Source: Variovorax sp. ZS18.2.2 (GTDB taxonomy: Bacteria; Pseudomonadota; Gammaproteobacteria; Burkholderiales; Burkholderiaceae_C). Taken from it: a DNA stretch of 64,000 nt. The notes under the pieces are model-generated. The model saw only the letters and a list, made by a program, of their open reading frames with translations, was not told the DNA's origin and ran no database searches. The stretch spans positions 1 to 64,000 of the forward strand of contig NZ_JANLNM010000003.1 in assembly GCF_024701975.1 (NCBI RefSeq), written 5' to 3'. Positions 24,441-33,506 of the stretch are shown piece after piece; the stretch's first letter is position 1, and each line of letters begins with the position of its first letter. The position numbers were made by a program, and so were the translations under genes.

Positions 24441-26120
24441 CTAGAGCTCCTGCTCGGGAATGAACGGCGCCAAGAGGCGCAGCCGCAGGCGTTGCCAGGC
24501 CGTGGTTTCCGGCGGCACGTCGTACACCGTCTGCTTGCCGTCATCGTCTTGCTCCACCCACTCGACGCTCTGCCCATCGGCACCCAGGCGCAGCGTGTAG
24601 GCGCTGCCCGCATCCGCAAAACTCTCCAGCTGCCGCGCCATTTCCTCGCTCTGGATGATGATGCCCAGCTCGGTGTTGAGCCTCGCGGAGCGCGGGTCGA
24701 GGTTCATCGAGCCGAGGAACACCTCCTTGTGGTCGAGGATCGCGTTCTTCATGTGCAGCGCGCCGGTGCGGTGCCCGAAGACGCCGAGCTTGCGCCGCTT
24801 CACGCTCAGCGAGGGGCTGATCTCGTAGATGGCGACGCCCGCGGCCAGCAGCTCCTTGATGTGCGGCCAGTAGCCCACGTAGACCCAGGGCTCGTCGGTC
24901 GATGCGAGCGAGTTGGTCACCAGCTCCACGCCGAGGCCGGCCTTGCGCGCCCGCACGAGGTTCGCCACGGCCTCGTCGCTCGGCACGAAGTACGGCGACA
25001 CCATCTTGATGTTCTTGTCGGCCGTCATGAGCCACCGGATGACGCCTTCGGTGACGGTGCCCTTGATCGAGCCTTCGCGCTCGTTGAGCCCCTGTGTCTT
25101 CGTCAGCGGATCGAACAGCACCCGCGCGTTGGCCCACAGCAGCGGACTCAGTTGGCCGTTCGCCAGCTCGAACGGAAGATTGAGCATGGGCACGAGTTCG
25201 AGCGGCACCAGGGGCGGATCGCCCGGGCTCGGATGGAGCGGCTTGCCATCCAGCGGAATCTCGGCCGCCTCAGGCGGCTTCGCCGCCGCGGTCCGGCGCT
25301 CGAAGTGGTCCTGCAGCTGCGCGCGGTTCAGCGTGCTGCGCGCGATGCGCTCCAGCGGGTACACGACCTCGCTGTTCCAGTAGTGGTCGAACTCGGCGGA
25401 CAGGTCGCGCACCACCGGCCCGGCCACGAAAGTGTCCATGTCGATGAAGTTGCTGCCTTCGGCATTCATCACGTACTCGTCGGCCATGTTGCGGCCACCG
25501 GCCACGGCCGCGACGTTGTCGGCCACGAAGAGCTTGTTGTGCATGCGCCGGTTGACGCGGCGGAACTCGAAGCCCGAACTGATGAAGCGGGTGGCCAGGC
25601 TGCTGCGTCCACCGGGGAACGGATTGAACAGGCGAACCTCGACGTTGGGGTAGCTGGCCAAGCCAAGCAGCAGGTCGTCCTCGCCGGAGGTGTAGAGATC
25701 GTCGACCAGGAGGCGCACGCGAACGCCGCGTGCGGCGGCATCTCGCAGCGCGCGCATCAGCGCGCGGCCGGTGTTGTCGCCTTGCAGCAGGTAGTACTGC
25801 ACGTCGAGGCTGCGGGTGGCGAGTTTCGTCAGCGCAATGCGGGTGGCGAACGAATTGGGGCCGTAGGGCTGCAGGCGAAAGCCCGAGCGGCCGTCGGTGG
25901 GCAGCACTTTCTGCGTGATGGCGCCGAGAGGCGTCTGCGCGTAGTCGCCGATGGCGGTGGTCGGCGGTGTGGCGATCTGCGGAGGCAGGCTGGAACAGGC
26001 CGCGAGCGCGACGGCGAGGCCCAGCGCCAGGACCGGTCGAAGCACCGATCGCGCGGAGATTCGCGGCACAGCTGTCCTGCCGGCAGATGCGAGAAGCCCC
26101 GGAAGCATTCGGATCCCCAT
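24441..26120 (-). CDS. Phospholipase D-family lipoprotein (cardiolipin-synthase-like)
   Basis: This 559-residue protein has two HKD catalytic motifs: MHNKLFVADNVAAVAGGRN and LHMKNAILDHKEVFLGSMN, each followed by a serine- or asparagine-containing strand as in cardiolipin synthase ClsC-type enzymes. A lipobox (VALAACSSLPP) predicts an outer- or inner-membrane lipoprotein. It probably transfers phosphatidyl groups or cleaves phospholipids at the periplasmic face. No partner gene is adjacent; it follows the serine hydrolase on the same strand but is 87 bp upstream of it. Confidence 0.88.
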   Translation of the reverse strand: MGIRMLPGLLASAGRTAVPRISARSVLRPVLALGLAVALAACSSLPPQIATPPTTAIGDYAQTPLGAITQKVLPTDGRSGFRLQPYGPNSFATRIALTKLATRSLDVQYYLLQGDNTGRALMRALRDAAARGVRVRLLVDDLYTSGEDDLLLGLASYPNVEVRLFNPFPGGRSSLATRFISSGFEFRRVNRRMHNKLFVADNVAAVAGGRNMADEYVMNAEGSNFIDMDTFVAGPVVRDLSAEFDHYWNSEVVYPLERIARSTLNRAQLQDHFERRTAAAKPPEAAEIPLDGKPLHPSPGDPPLVPLELVPMLNLPFELANGQLSPLLWANARVLFDPLTKTQGLNEREGSIKGTVTEGVIRWLMTADKNIKMVSPYFVPSDEAVANLVRARKAGLGVELVTNSLASTDEPWVYVGYWPHIKELLAAGVAIYEISPSLSVKRRKLGVFGHRTGALHMKNAILDHKEVFLGSMNLDPRSARLNTELGIIIQSEEMARQLESFADAGSAYTLRLGADGQSVEWVEQDDDGKQTVYDVPPETTAWQRLRLRLLAPFIPEQEL

Positions 26121-26258
26121 ACTTTTGTTTCCTGCGGCGCGGTCAAGGCGTTCTGCCCGTTCTCAGAACGGGAGCGAGCCGACAGTGTCGTCCAGAAAAC
26201 TTCCGGAACGCTGACCACCCGGTCTGCCCGGGCGGCCGGCGTTGCGTCCCGCAGCGCG

Positions 26259-28148
26259 TCACCGGCATGCGTAGCTGGCAGCCGCGAAAGCATCACCCGA
26301 TTGGTATGTCGCCTTGAGTGGATAGACACAGAACGGCTGGCCTTTGCCGGGTGCGGTGCTCGTCGCTGCGCTCGTCACATCGACGCGCCCGGGCTCGATG
26401 CCCTTTTCCACCCAGTCGGTCAGCATCGCGTACTTGAGCGCCTCGCTCGGGACCGGCGGATTCGCGTCGGCGTTGACGGTCCCGTTCGTTCCGTAGTGGC
26501 CCATTCCGGGAACGAGATAGAGCTTGTAGAAAGAATTCGCCGCCGCGAATACGTCGGCAGGCGGAGACTTCAACGACGCATTGAGCTGATTCGCCACGGC
26601 CGTGTAGTACTGAAGCAGCCCCTGATGGGGAATCAGATCGTCCGACTGTCCGACAAAGGTGATGAGCTTCCCGCCACGCGCCTGGAACGCTGTCAGATCC
26701 GGGTTGTCCGTGTTGATGTTGCCGAACTCGGATTGAAGCGCGATGCCGCGATCGAAGATGCTGCCGAGGTCGGCATAGCTGAGGTTCTTCCAGCCATCAA
26801 CGCCGTTTCCCGTGGCATTGAGAAAACTCGGGGTCGCGAGCGTGGGGTCCTGCCGGATGAGCGCAATCGTGTCCGTGGCCAGGGTCTGTGGACTCACCGG
26901 CCCCAGGATTGCACCGCCGCCGAATGGTGAAGTCGCCAGCGGCGCACCGCGCGGATAGCCGTACCACAGGCGCGCCCCCGCGAGACCGACCGCGTATCCC
27001 GTGTCCGCCGCCGGCGCGGGCACCGAGCCATCGCGCGTGGGTCCGTACCAGACCTTGACGATGCTCTGTGCCTGCGCGCTCGAAACGCAGGTCGCCGGGT
27101 CTGTATTGCTGCCCCCGCTGCCGGTGCAAAGCACCTGCGGATCCTGCTGCGGGTCGTAGGCGCACTGAGAAGGATCGATCAGGTAGCCCAGATGTTTTCC
27201 GCCAACCAGATCGCATGCACCGAGCGCCGCGGCAGATACCGCATTGACTTGCGCGATGCTCATGGCGACACCGCCAAGATCGCGCTGCGTGATCAATTGG
27301 CCATAGAGCGTGGCGGTGTTGAACCTCGTCCAGTTTATGGCTGGCGAGCTGGCAATGATTCCGTCGAAATCCCCTGGGTACGCCTGCGCCTGCTTGAGCC
27401 CCTGGCGTCCTCCGGTCGAACTGCCGTGCCAGTAGGTGTATTTCGCGTCCGCGCCGTAGTACGCCCGGGCCAGCGCCTTGGCCTTGAGCGTCATTTCATG
27501 GATGCCGCGTTCCGAGAAATCGGACCATCCCGCCGTGTTCACGGTGCCATCGGGATTCATCAGGAAGTCCCCGTTCGACAAGGTGTGCCCCGTATCGGTG
27601 GTCGCGGATACAGCGCCTTCCACGCCAGCCACATCCCAGGGGCTGGCGAGCGGACTGAACGAGATCGCGCTCGTGGAGGTCTGGGTTCCACCCGCCCAAC
27701 CGGTGCCGCCGATCAAATGGATCTTCCTGTTCCAGGCGACCTTGGCAGGCAGCCATATTTCGATCCCGATCCCGGCTGTGGTGGAAGGTGCGTCCGAAGG
27801 TCCAGCGTGCCCCGGCCCCACGATCAGCTTCACCAGGCACAAGTCGCTTTGCGCGATGGGCGTTGCCGGCGTTGCGGCGCCGGAGAGCAGGAGCGCATCA
27901 CCCTTCTTGAAGGACCTCGCCAGCAAGACAGAAGTGTTCGCGTCCGGCGCGAAGCCGGTCTTCATCGCGTCGTCGCATGCGAGGCCTTGCGCGCCGGATG
28001 TGTCGGTCGGCGGCGGCACGGGAGGCAAGACCAGGCCGGGTGCCGAACCGCCATCCCCACTTCCTCCACACGCCGTCAACCCTGCAAGCAGGAGTCCGGC
28101 CGCCAGGAAATGCCATCGATTGCAACGACGATACCGCTCACGGGTCAT
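26259..28148 (-). CDS. Tannase/feruloyl-esterase family lipoprotein 1
   Basis: This 629-residue esterase has a lipoprotein signal (LLLAGLTACGGSG) and the tannase fold. The serine motif is GSSTGGRQGLKQAQ near residue 270, a calcium-loop-like region follows, and the histidine is probably in LYLVPGMGHYGTNG near the end. Such enzymes hydrolyse esters of hydroxycinnamic or gallic acids. GGAGA precedes the start at 28148. It is divergent from an AraC regulator (196 bp apart), which probably controls it. A paralogue lies at 30439. Confidence 0.9.
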   Translation of the reverse strand: MTRERYRRCNRWHFLAAGLLLAGLTACGGSGDGGSAPGLVLPPVPPPTDTSGAQGLACDDAMKTGFAPDANTSVLLARSFKKGDALLLSGAATPATPIAQSDLCLVKLIVGPGHAGPSDAPSTTAGIGIEIWLPAKVAWNRKIHLIGGTGWAGGTQTSTSAISFSPLASPWDVAGVEGAVSATTDTGHTLSNGDFLMNPDGTVNTAGWSDFSERGIHEMTLKAKALARAYYGADAKYTYWHGSSTGGRQGLKQAQAYPGDFDGIIASSPAINWTRFNTATLYGQLITQRDLGGVAMSIAQVNAVSAAALGACDLVGGKHLGYLIDPSQCAYDPQQDPQVLCTGSGGSNTDPATCVSSAQAQSIVKVWYGPTRDGSVPAPAADTGYAVGLAGARLWYGYPRGAPLATSPFGGGAILGPVSPQTLATDTIALIRQDPTLATPSFLNATGNGVDGWKNLSYADLGSIFDRGIALQSEFGNINTDNPDLTAFQARGGKLITFVGQSDDLIPHQGLLQYYTAVANQLNASLKSPPADVFAAANSFYKLYLVPGMGHYGTNGTVNADANPPVPSEALKYAMLTDWVEKGIEPGRVDVTSAATSTAPGKGQPFCVYPLKATYQSGDAFAAASYACR

Positions 28149-28344
28149 TGTGTTTTCTCCGAGTTGTTTTTCGGCGGGCAGACATTGCGCGGCCGCTCGG
28201 CGCGATCTGGCGCCGCGGGTCGATTTCAATGGGCAAGCGGAATCCGGTCTTGCCGTTTCGACTCACTTTTGAACAAACGACCCTCATCGAAAACACTAAA
28301 GTGGCGCAGTTGCCGTGTCGGCTCGCCGACGTTCTGGAGGAGAT

Positions 28345-29247
28345 ATGGTCTTCAAGCTGAGCCGGACTGCACTGGACGATGCAGCGCGCAATCGCGAGAA
28401 CGCGAGTCTTCTTGCGCCGTCGTTGACCGCTGCCTGGAACGGCCTGCCCTTCGCATGGGTCGGCACTCCGGAGGGCGCCTGGACAAGCAGCTTCACCACG
28501 ATCGCGCCAACGCTGTCGATGATCGAATCCGGCGCCGTCACATCGCGCATGACCGTGGGCGGTCGCGGGCACGACCTCAATGCGGGCGCCGGCGCCCTCA
28601 CGCTGTTCAACGCGGAAACGCGCGTCCAGGTGAACCAGGTCGACTGCCGTGATGCCCACCGGCTGCTGCTCCCGCTCGATCTGACCGCACTCGAACATCA
28701 GGGCTTGGCGCAGGAAGACCTGCTCATGAATCTCCGGCAGGCCGTCGAGTTCCACGATCCTTCCCTGGCCGCCGTGCTGCGGGCGATGCTGCGGGAGGTC
28801 CGGCTCGGCTGCCCCAACGGACCGCTCTACGCCGAGTCGCTGAGCTGTGGCGTGCTGGCCCACCTGATCCGAAGCCGCGGGCAGGCGCCGGTGCGGGAAC
28901 GCGGGACATTGACGGAATGGCAATGGTCGCGGCTGAACGAACTCATCGCGGAAAAGCCGATGAGCGAGCTGACGCTCACGGCGCTATCGACAAGCGTGGG
29001 CATGAGCAAGTCGCAGTTCGTCCGCATCTTCCGAAAGTCCACGGGGACCTCGCCGCACCAGTTCATCGTTCACAGGCAACTCGAGGTCGCACGCGGGCTG
29101 ATGCGTTCGTCGAACGCCGCGTTGGTGGACGTGGTGGCGCAAGCGGGGTTTGCGAGCCAGAGCCACTTCACGCGTCTGTTCCGGGACACCTACGGCATCA
29201 CGCCGGGAGAGTTCCGGCGCAAGGCTGGCGGTGCTCTGCCCCGTTGA
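28345..29247 (+). CDS. AraC-family transcriptional regulator
   Basis: This 300-residue regulator has a poorly conserved N-terminal sensing domain and a C-terminal double helix-turn-helix (LTALSTSVGMSKSQFVRIFRK and VAQAGFASQSHFTRLFRDTY, ending TPGEFRRK). GGAGGAGAT directly precedes the ATG at 28345, which I prefer to a GTG ten codons upstream. It lies between two tannase-type genes and is divergent from the first, so it is likely a regulator of aromatic-ester use. Confidence 0.9.
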   Translation: MVFKLSRTALDDAARNRENASLLAPSLTAAWNGLPFAWVGTPEGAWTSSFTTIAPTLSMIESGAVTSRMTVGGRGHDLNAGAGALTLFNAETRVQVNQVDCRDAHRLLLPLDLTALEHQGLAQEDLLMNLRQAVEFHDPSLAAVLRAMLREVRLGCPNGPLYAESLSCGVLAHLIRSRGQAPVRERGTLTEWQWSRLNELIAEKPMSELTLTALSTSVGMSKSQFVRIFRKSTGTSPHQFIVHRQLEVARGLMRSSNAALVDVVAQAGFASQSHFTRLFRDTYGITPGEFRRKAGGALPR

Positions 29248-29281
29248 TTCGCCCTGGCCGACACTGCCCGCGAATTGCCGA

Positions 29282-30442
29282 TCAGCGCAAGACCCGTTTC
29301 GAGGCCCCGACGATCGTCAGTTCGACATGATTCGATCCGTTGTGGTTGCGCTCGGAGAAACGCACCACGTAGCCGCCGAGGTCGAGTTCGCGAAGCCCTT
29401 CGAGACCTCGCACGAGGCTCTCGCGCGTCGGGGATGGGCCGGCCTGCTGCAATCCTTCGACGAGCACCTTGGCGGACACGAAACCCTCCATGTGGTTGTA
29501 GCCAACTTCCACGCCCTTGCGGCTCGCCAGCTCGGACAACTCGCGCGCAAGCTTCGTACCGCTGCCCCACGGATAGGGCATCACCTGGGCGATGGCGACG
29601 CCCTTGCTGCGATCGCCGAGCGCCTGGATCAGTTGCTGCGAGCTGACCACGGACAAGGCATAGAACTGCGCGCTGGCGCCGGACGACTGATAGGCCGCGA
29701 TGAAGTCGCTCGTGAGCTTGCCTGCTGTGGCCAGGATGATCACCGGCGGCCTGGCACGCGCGAGGTCTTGCGCCGCCACTCGCAGCCCGCTGCCGTCGAT
29801 TTCCAACGGCGCCGTCGCCGCCAGCACCACGTCGCGCCTGGCGGCAGCGCTCTTGACGGCATCGAGCCCTCCCTTGCCGAACGAGTTGTTCATGTAGGCC
29901 ACGCCCACGCGATCGATGCCCAGGACGGCGAGGTGCTGCACGATCTTCTCGATCTCGTCCGCATAGCCCGCGCGCACGTTGAAGACATATCTGTCGAAAC
30001 CGCTGCGCAGGGCGTCGGTTCCCGTGAAGGGCGCGATCAGCGGCACCTTGCGCTCCCGCAATACCGGGAGCGCAGCCAGCGTGGTCGGCGTGCCCGCGAG
30101 ATTGAAGAGCGCGAAGACACCCTGCTTCTCGATCAGCTGCCGCACGTTGTCTGCCGTGCGCTGGGGGTCGTAGGCATCGTCCAGCGCGACGACCCGGACC
30201 TGCCGCCCGTGCACGCCGCCCCTGGCATTGACCTGCTCGAAGCACCACGCCGCGCCTTCCTGGAGCTCGCGCGTCAGCGGGGCGAGCGGGCCGCTCAGCT
30301 GGCACGACTGGCCGATCAGGATCTCCGCGTCCGCCTCGGCGCGTGGCGCCGGCGACGCCCACGGCGCCGCAACCAGCGCCGCCGCACCCGCGCCCAAGAT
30401 CCGCAAGGCGCGACGCCGCGTCGCCGTAGCGCCAGTCCTCAC
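29282..30442 (-). CDS. Branched-chain-amino-acid-type ABC substrate-binding protein
   Basis: This 386-residue protein belongs to the LivK/periplasmic-binding-protein type 1 family (LIGQSCQLSGPLAPLTRELQ near the start, MNNSFGKGG in the middle, HMEGFVSAKVLVEGL near the end). It starts at a GTG overlapping the TGA of the upstream esterase gene (GTGA). A Tat- or Sec-like signal follows (RRRALRILGAGAAALVAAP). No permease or ATPase is nearby. Orphan Liv-type proteins in Burkholderiales often bind aromatic acids, which would fit the coupled esterase. Confidence 0.85.
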   Translation of the reverse strand: MRTGATATRRRALRILGAGAAALVAAPWASPAPRAEADAEILIGQSCQLSGPLAPLTRELQEGAAWCFEQVNARGGVHGRQVRVVALDDAYDPQRTADNVRQLIEKQGVFALFNLAGTPTTLAALPVLRERKVPLIAPFTGTDALRSGFDRYVFNVRAGYADEIEKIVQHLAVLGIDRVGVAYMNNSFGKGGLDAVKSAAARRDVVLAATAPLEIDGSGLRVAAQDLARARPPVIILATAGKLTSDFIAAYQSSGASAQFYALSVVSSQQLIQALGDRSKGVAIAQVMPYPWGSGTKLARELSELASRKGVEVGYNHMEGFVSAKVLVEGLQQAGPSPTRESLVRGLEGLRELDLGGYVVRFSERNHNGSNHVELTIVGASKRVLR

Positions 30443-32139
30443 GGTGTGCAGGTGAAGCTGGCCGCGGCGTTGACGTCGCCCGTCCCGTTGTAGCGCGGGT
30501 ACCTCGGCGCCTCGCAGACCGGCATCGTCCGGGCCGTGGCACCGGCCATGAAGTTGTAGGTCAGCTGGTCCGGCGCCTTGCTGCTCTCCACCCAGTCGAC
30601 GACGGCGCTGAGCCAGTCGACCTCGTTCAGGTTGCCGCCCGCCCCGTGGGTCGGGGCGGGAACGATGAACATGCGGGCGTTGGTTCGCGGATCGGCCAGG
30701 CCGAAGGCCTTGGCGGCGGCGGACATGGTGGTGAAGTTGCGAACGTGGTCGTTCGCCGACATCAGTGGATCCCCTGCGTCGTGCCAGGAGAGGAGCTTGC
30801 GGCCCGACGCCACGTAGGCCGCGATGGCGTTCCTGTCGTGGTCGGCGCCCAGTCGCTGAAGGCCGCTGCTGAAGATGTAGTAGTGGCGGTTGACGTCGAA
30901 GCTTGCCAGGTTGGGAGCGGGCGCCGTGCCCGGGGGCGGTGCACCGAACCACAGTGGATCGTTCGTCGCCAGGAACGCGAAGCCGCCACCCAGGCCGCCA
31001 TAGCTCGTGACGCCCAGCGCGGGCACGCCGGGAATGGGTGACGAAGGCGCGAAGTTGGTCCAGTTGTACTTGCTGTACGCGGTGGCGCCGGTGGCCAGCG
31101 TCAGGTCGCTGAGCAGGCCCGCGAGCGTGGGAACCTGCGCGGCCGACAGGCACAGGGCAGGGTCGGCATTCGCGCCGGGCTGGCCGCATTGCAGCGAGGC
31201 GGCAGGGAGGGTGCATGCGCCGGGGTTGGCGAGGTAGCCGTCGGTCGCGCCGTCGCTGGCGTCGCAGGCTGCCACTGCGGCCGCGTAGGCGGCGGTGTAC
31301 TGCGGCGGGCTGATCTCGGCCGGCGTGGCCGCCTTGGCGGCTGTGTTCATCAGGCCTGTGACGGCCCCGCCCATGTCCATGGTCTCGCAGCCGGCGACGA
31401 TGCCGTCGAACTCCTGGGGCCAGCGCTGCGCGGCGATGTAGGCGTTGCGTCCGCCGTTGGAGCAGCCGCTGAAGTAACTGTGGCTCGGCGCCTTGCCGAA
31501 GAAGGCCTTGGCGACGGCCTTGCCGAAACGCACCGTGGTGCCGCCGGCGGCGTAGGCGTAGTCGATGGCCGACTGCTGGCCTTCGGGCGTACCGCTCACC
31601 CACACGCCCGGCGCGGCCTGTGCGGGAACGCTCGCCCGGTTGCCGCCGTTGGATGCCGCGTACACCGCGCCCTTCACGGCGAGCACGGGGCTCACCGCAG
31701 TCACCGCGCCGCCCGCATCGGTGGTCACCACCGAGGCGATGCGCCCGTCGAAACCGCCGCCGCCCTGTTGCCAGTAGCGGCCGGTCCAGTTGTCGGGCAC
31801 GTCGATCTCGATGTCGAGGAAGGGTGCGCGTGTGCCCAGCACCTGGCAGAAGCCCGACGGGTAGATCGGCGCCTTGGCCTCGAAGCGCACGGTGCCCGTG
31901 ACGGTCACGCCTTCGATGACCTGTCCCTTGAGCGTGTTGCAGGTGCTCTTGAGCTGTTCGGCCGTGGGCCCGGAAGGCGGCGGTGCGGGGGGCGCCGGGG
32001 CAGGTGCGGGCGCAGGAACGATAGGCAGAAAGCCACTGCCTCCCCCGCCGCCGCCTCCGCAGGCCTGCAGGGCCAGGCCCGCAGCCAGCAGCAAGCCCTT
32101 TGACAGCAGGGCTCGGGGAACACGTTTTTCGTCGCGCAT
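30439..32139 (-). CDS. Tannase/feruloyl-esterase family lipoprotein 2
   Basis: This 566-residue esterase has a lipoprotein signal (LLLAAGLALQACGGGGGG) and a proline-rich linker. The serine motif is GCSNGGRNAYIAAQ near residue 200, and the predicted histidine is in PAPTHGAGG. It shares family and layout with the gene at 26259 but is clearly diverged. The 3' end overlaps the start of the binding-protein gene (GTGA), so translation of the pair is coupled. An outer-membrane or periplasmic esterase and a solute receptor made together suggest release and capture of one product. Confidence 0.9.
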   Translation of the reverse strand: MRDEKRVPRALLSKGLLLAAGLALQACGGGGGGGSGFLPIVPAPAPAPAPPAPPPSGPTAEQLKSTCNTLKGQVIEGVTVTGTVRFEAKAPIYPSGFCQVLGTRAPFLDIEIDVPDNWTGRYWQQGGGGFDGRIASVVTTDAGGAVTAVSPVLAVKGAVYAASNGGNRASVPAQAAPGVWVSGTPEGQQSAIDYAYAAGGTTVRFGKAVAKAFFGKAPSHSYFSGCSNGGRNAYIAAQRWPQEFDGIVAGCETMDMGGAVTGLMNTAAKAATPAEISPPQYTAAYAAAVAACDASDGATDGYLANPGACTLPAASLQCGQPGANADPALCLSAAQVPTLAGLLSDLTLATGATAYSKYNWTNFAPSSPIPGVPALGVTSYGGLGGGFAFLATNDPLWFGAPPPGTAPAPNLASFDVNRHYYIFSSGLQRLGADHDRNAIAAYVASGRKLLSWHDAGDPLMSANDHVRNFTTMSAAAKAFGLADPRTNARMFIVPAPTHGAGGNLNEVDWLSAVVDWVESSKAPDQLTYNFMAGATARTMPVCEAPRYPRYNGTGDVNAAASFTCTP

Positions 32140-32219
32140 GCTTTTTTCCAGTGTTTGAGTCGTGCGCCGGGTGTCCGGCAAATCTCGCTTGGTTGCTTCA
32201 TCGCTCGGATGATCGACCG

Positions 32220-32233
32220 ACCGACCGGTCGGT
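32220..32233. promoter_or_regulatory. Perfect 14-bp palindrome, TetR-operator-like
   Basis: ACCGACCGGTCGGT lies 81 bases upstream of the esterase start at 32139, followed by TTTAAA. Palindromes of this ACCGACCGGTCGGT type are common TetR/AcrR binding sites. No TetR gene is in the window. The 296-bp gap 32140-32435 holds this site and a hairpin but no gene. Confidence 0.45.
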
Positions 32234-32370
32234 TTAAAGCAGCGCGAGACTAACGCAGGAGCGCGAACGCAGGCAAGCGGCGAAGGCTCGGGACTAACCC
32301 CTAAGGTTTACATTCGCACCGGCTGGCGCATGACGGTGTCTTGGGGTCTGGGGACTGGAAGTCGAGGGAT

Positions 32371-32400
32371 CCGGGGAGCGCCTGTAGCCGCGCTCCCCGG
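32371..32400. terminator. GC-rich 11-bp hairpin downstream of hydrolase gene
   Basis: CCGGGGAGCGC and GCGCTCCCCGG form a perfect 11-bp stem around an 8-base loop, 36 bases past the stop of the minus-strand hydrolase at 32436. No T-run follows, so it may act as a weak terminator or as an RNA 3'-end protector. Confidence 0.5.
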
Positions 32401-32435
32401 TGGCTTCACACGGCACTGCGCGGTGCCGTACCCGA

Positions 32436-33224
32436 TCACTGGGCTGCGACGGCCACCTTCTCCGCGGCCTTCTTGATCAAGGCGGCAACCGCCTTGGTAT
32501 TCGAAACGTAGACGGCGTGGCTGCCCGGCGTTTCGGTGACGACGGCACCTGCGCGCTTGGACATGTTGCGCTGCGCGGGCGGCGGGATCATCTTGTCGTC
32601 GGTGGCCACGAGGTACCAGCTCGGCTTCGACTTCCATGCGGGTTCGCTCACCGCGCCACCCAGGGCGGCAACGCCCCACGGCACCTGCGAGTTCGCCATG
32701 AAGGCGGCCGTTTCGGGCTTCACATCGGCGGCGAAGGATGCGGCGAACTTCGTCTTGTCGAGCATCAGGAAGCCATCCTGCGGCGGAAGGATCGGGGGCA
32801 CCGGCGCGCCGGGCGGCGGGTTCTTGATCAGCGAATCGACCGACTCGCCCTTGTCGGGTGCGAACGCGGCGATGTAGACGAGGCCTGCCACCTTGTCGTC
32901 GTTGCCCGCCTCGGTGACCACCACGCCGCCATAGGAGTGGCCGACCAGGACGACCGGCTTCTTCTGCGCGGCGATTGCGCGCTTCGTGACCGCGACATCG
33001 TCGGCCAGCGAGATGGTGGGGTTCTGGACGATGGTGACGTCGTACCCGTCCTTCGACAGGATCTTGTAGACGCCTTCCCAGCCGGAGCCGTCGACGAAAC
33101 CACCGTGCACGAGAACGATGCCGGGCTTGGCCGGCGCGGCGGCGGCAGCGCTGGCTGCACCGGTTGCGACGACTGCGGCACCGAAGATGGCGGTGAAGAG
33201 CTTTGCGATCTTGAGCATGGACAT
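32436..33224 (-). CDS. Secreted alpha/beta hydrolase
   Basis: This 262-residue protein has a signal peptide (LFTAIFGAAVVATGAASAAAAA). The nucleophile elbow is GHSYGG in VVLVGHSYGGVVVTEAG, the oxyanion segment is VLVHGGFVDGSGW, and the histidine is in TPGSHAVYVSN. This is the EstC/salicylate-esterase-like subfamily. AGGAG lies 6 bases upstream of the ATG at 33224. The upstream gap is unusually AT-rich. Natural substrate unknown. Confidence 0.88.
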   Translation of the reverse strand: MSMLKIAKLFTAIFGAAVVATGAASAAAAAPAKPGIVLVHGGFVDGSGWEGVYKILSKDGYDVTIVQNPTISLADDVAVTKRAIAAQKKPVVLVGHSYGGVVVTEAGNDDKVAGLVYIAAFAPDKGESVDSLIKNPPPGAPVPPILPPQDGFLMLDKTKFAASFAADVKPETAAFMANSQVPWGVAALGGAVSEPAWKSKPSWYLVATDDKMIPPPAQRNMSKRAGAVVTETPGSHAVYVSNTKAVAALIKKAAEKVAVAAQ

Positions 33225-33328
33225 TTGCGACTCCTGAATGCGCCCTTGGGCGCGTTGATTGAACGAGTGCTTGGAAGGGATGCCACTGAAAGCCGCACAC
33301 AGAACTTTCGCGGTGATGTGAATTTAAA

Positions 33329-33344
33329 ACTCAATTGTTTAAGT
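33329..33344. promoter_or_regulatory. AT-rich imperfect palindrome, possible MarR/HxlR-type operator
   Basis: ACTCAATTGTTTAAGT has half-sites ACTCAA and TTAAGT (5 of 6 complementary) around TTGT. It sits in the AT-rich part of the gap upstream of the hydrolase at 33224, where a promoter is expected. No regulator of that type is adjacent. Confidence 0.3.
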
Positions 33345-33506
33345 GTCAACTATTTATTTTTAAAGCTGTTTTTTGAGACCCTGCGCTTGACGGATGCGTG
33401 GGCCCTCGATCACGCAAGACGGGACGGCGGATGACGGCGATACCAGCGATAACATCCGCTCCTGAGACCACAGGGCCCGAAGACTTTTCCACCCAGGAGA
33501 TCGTCG

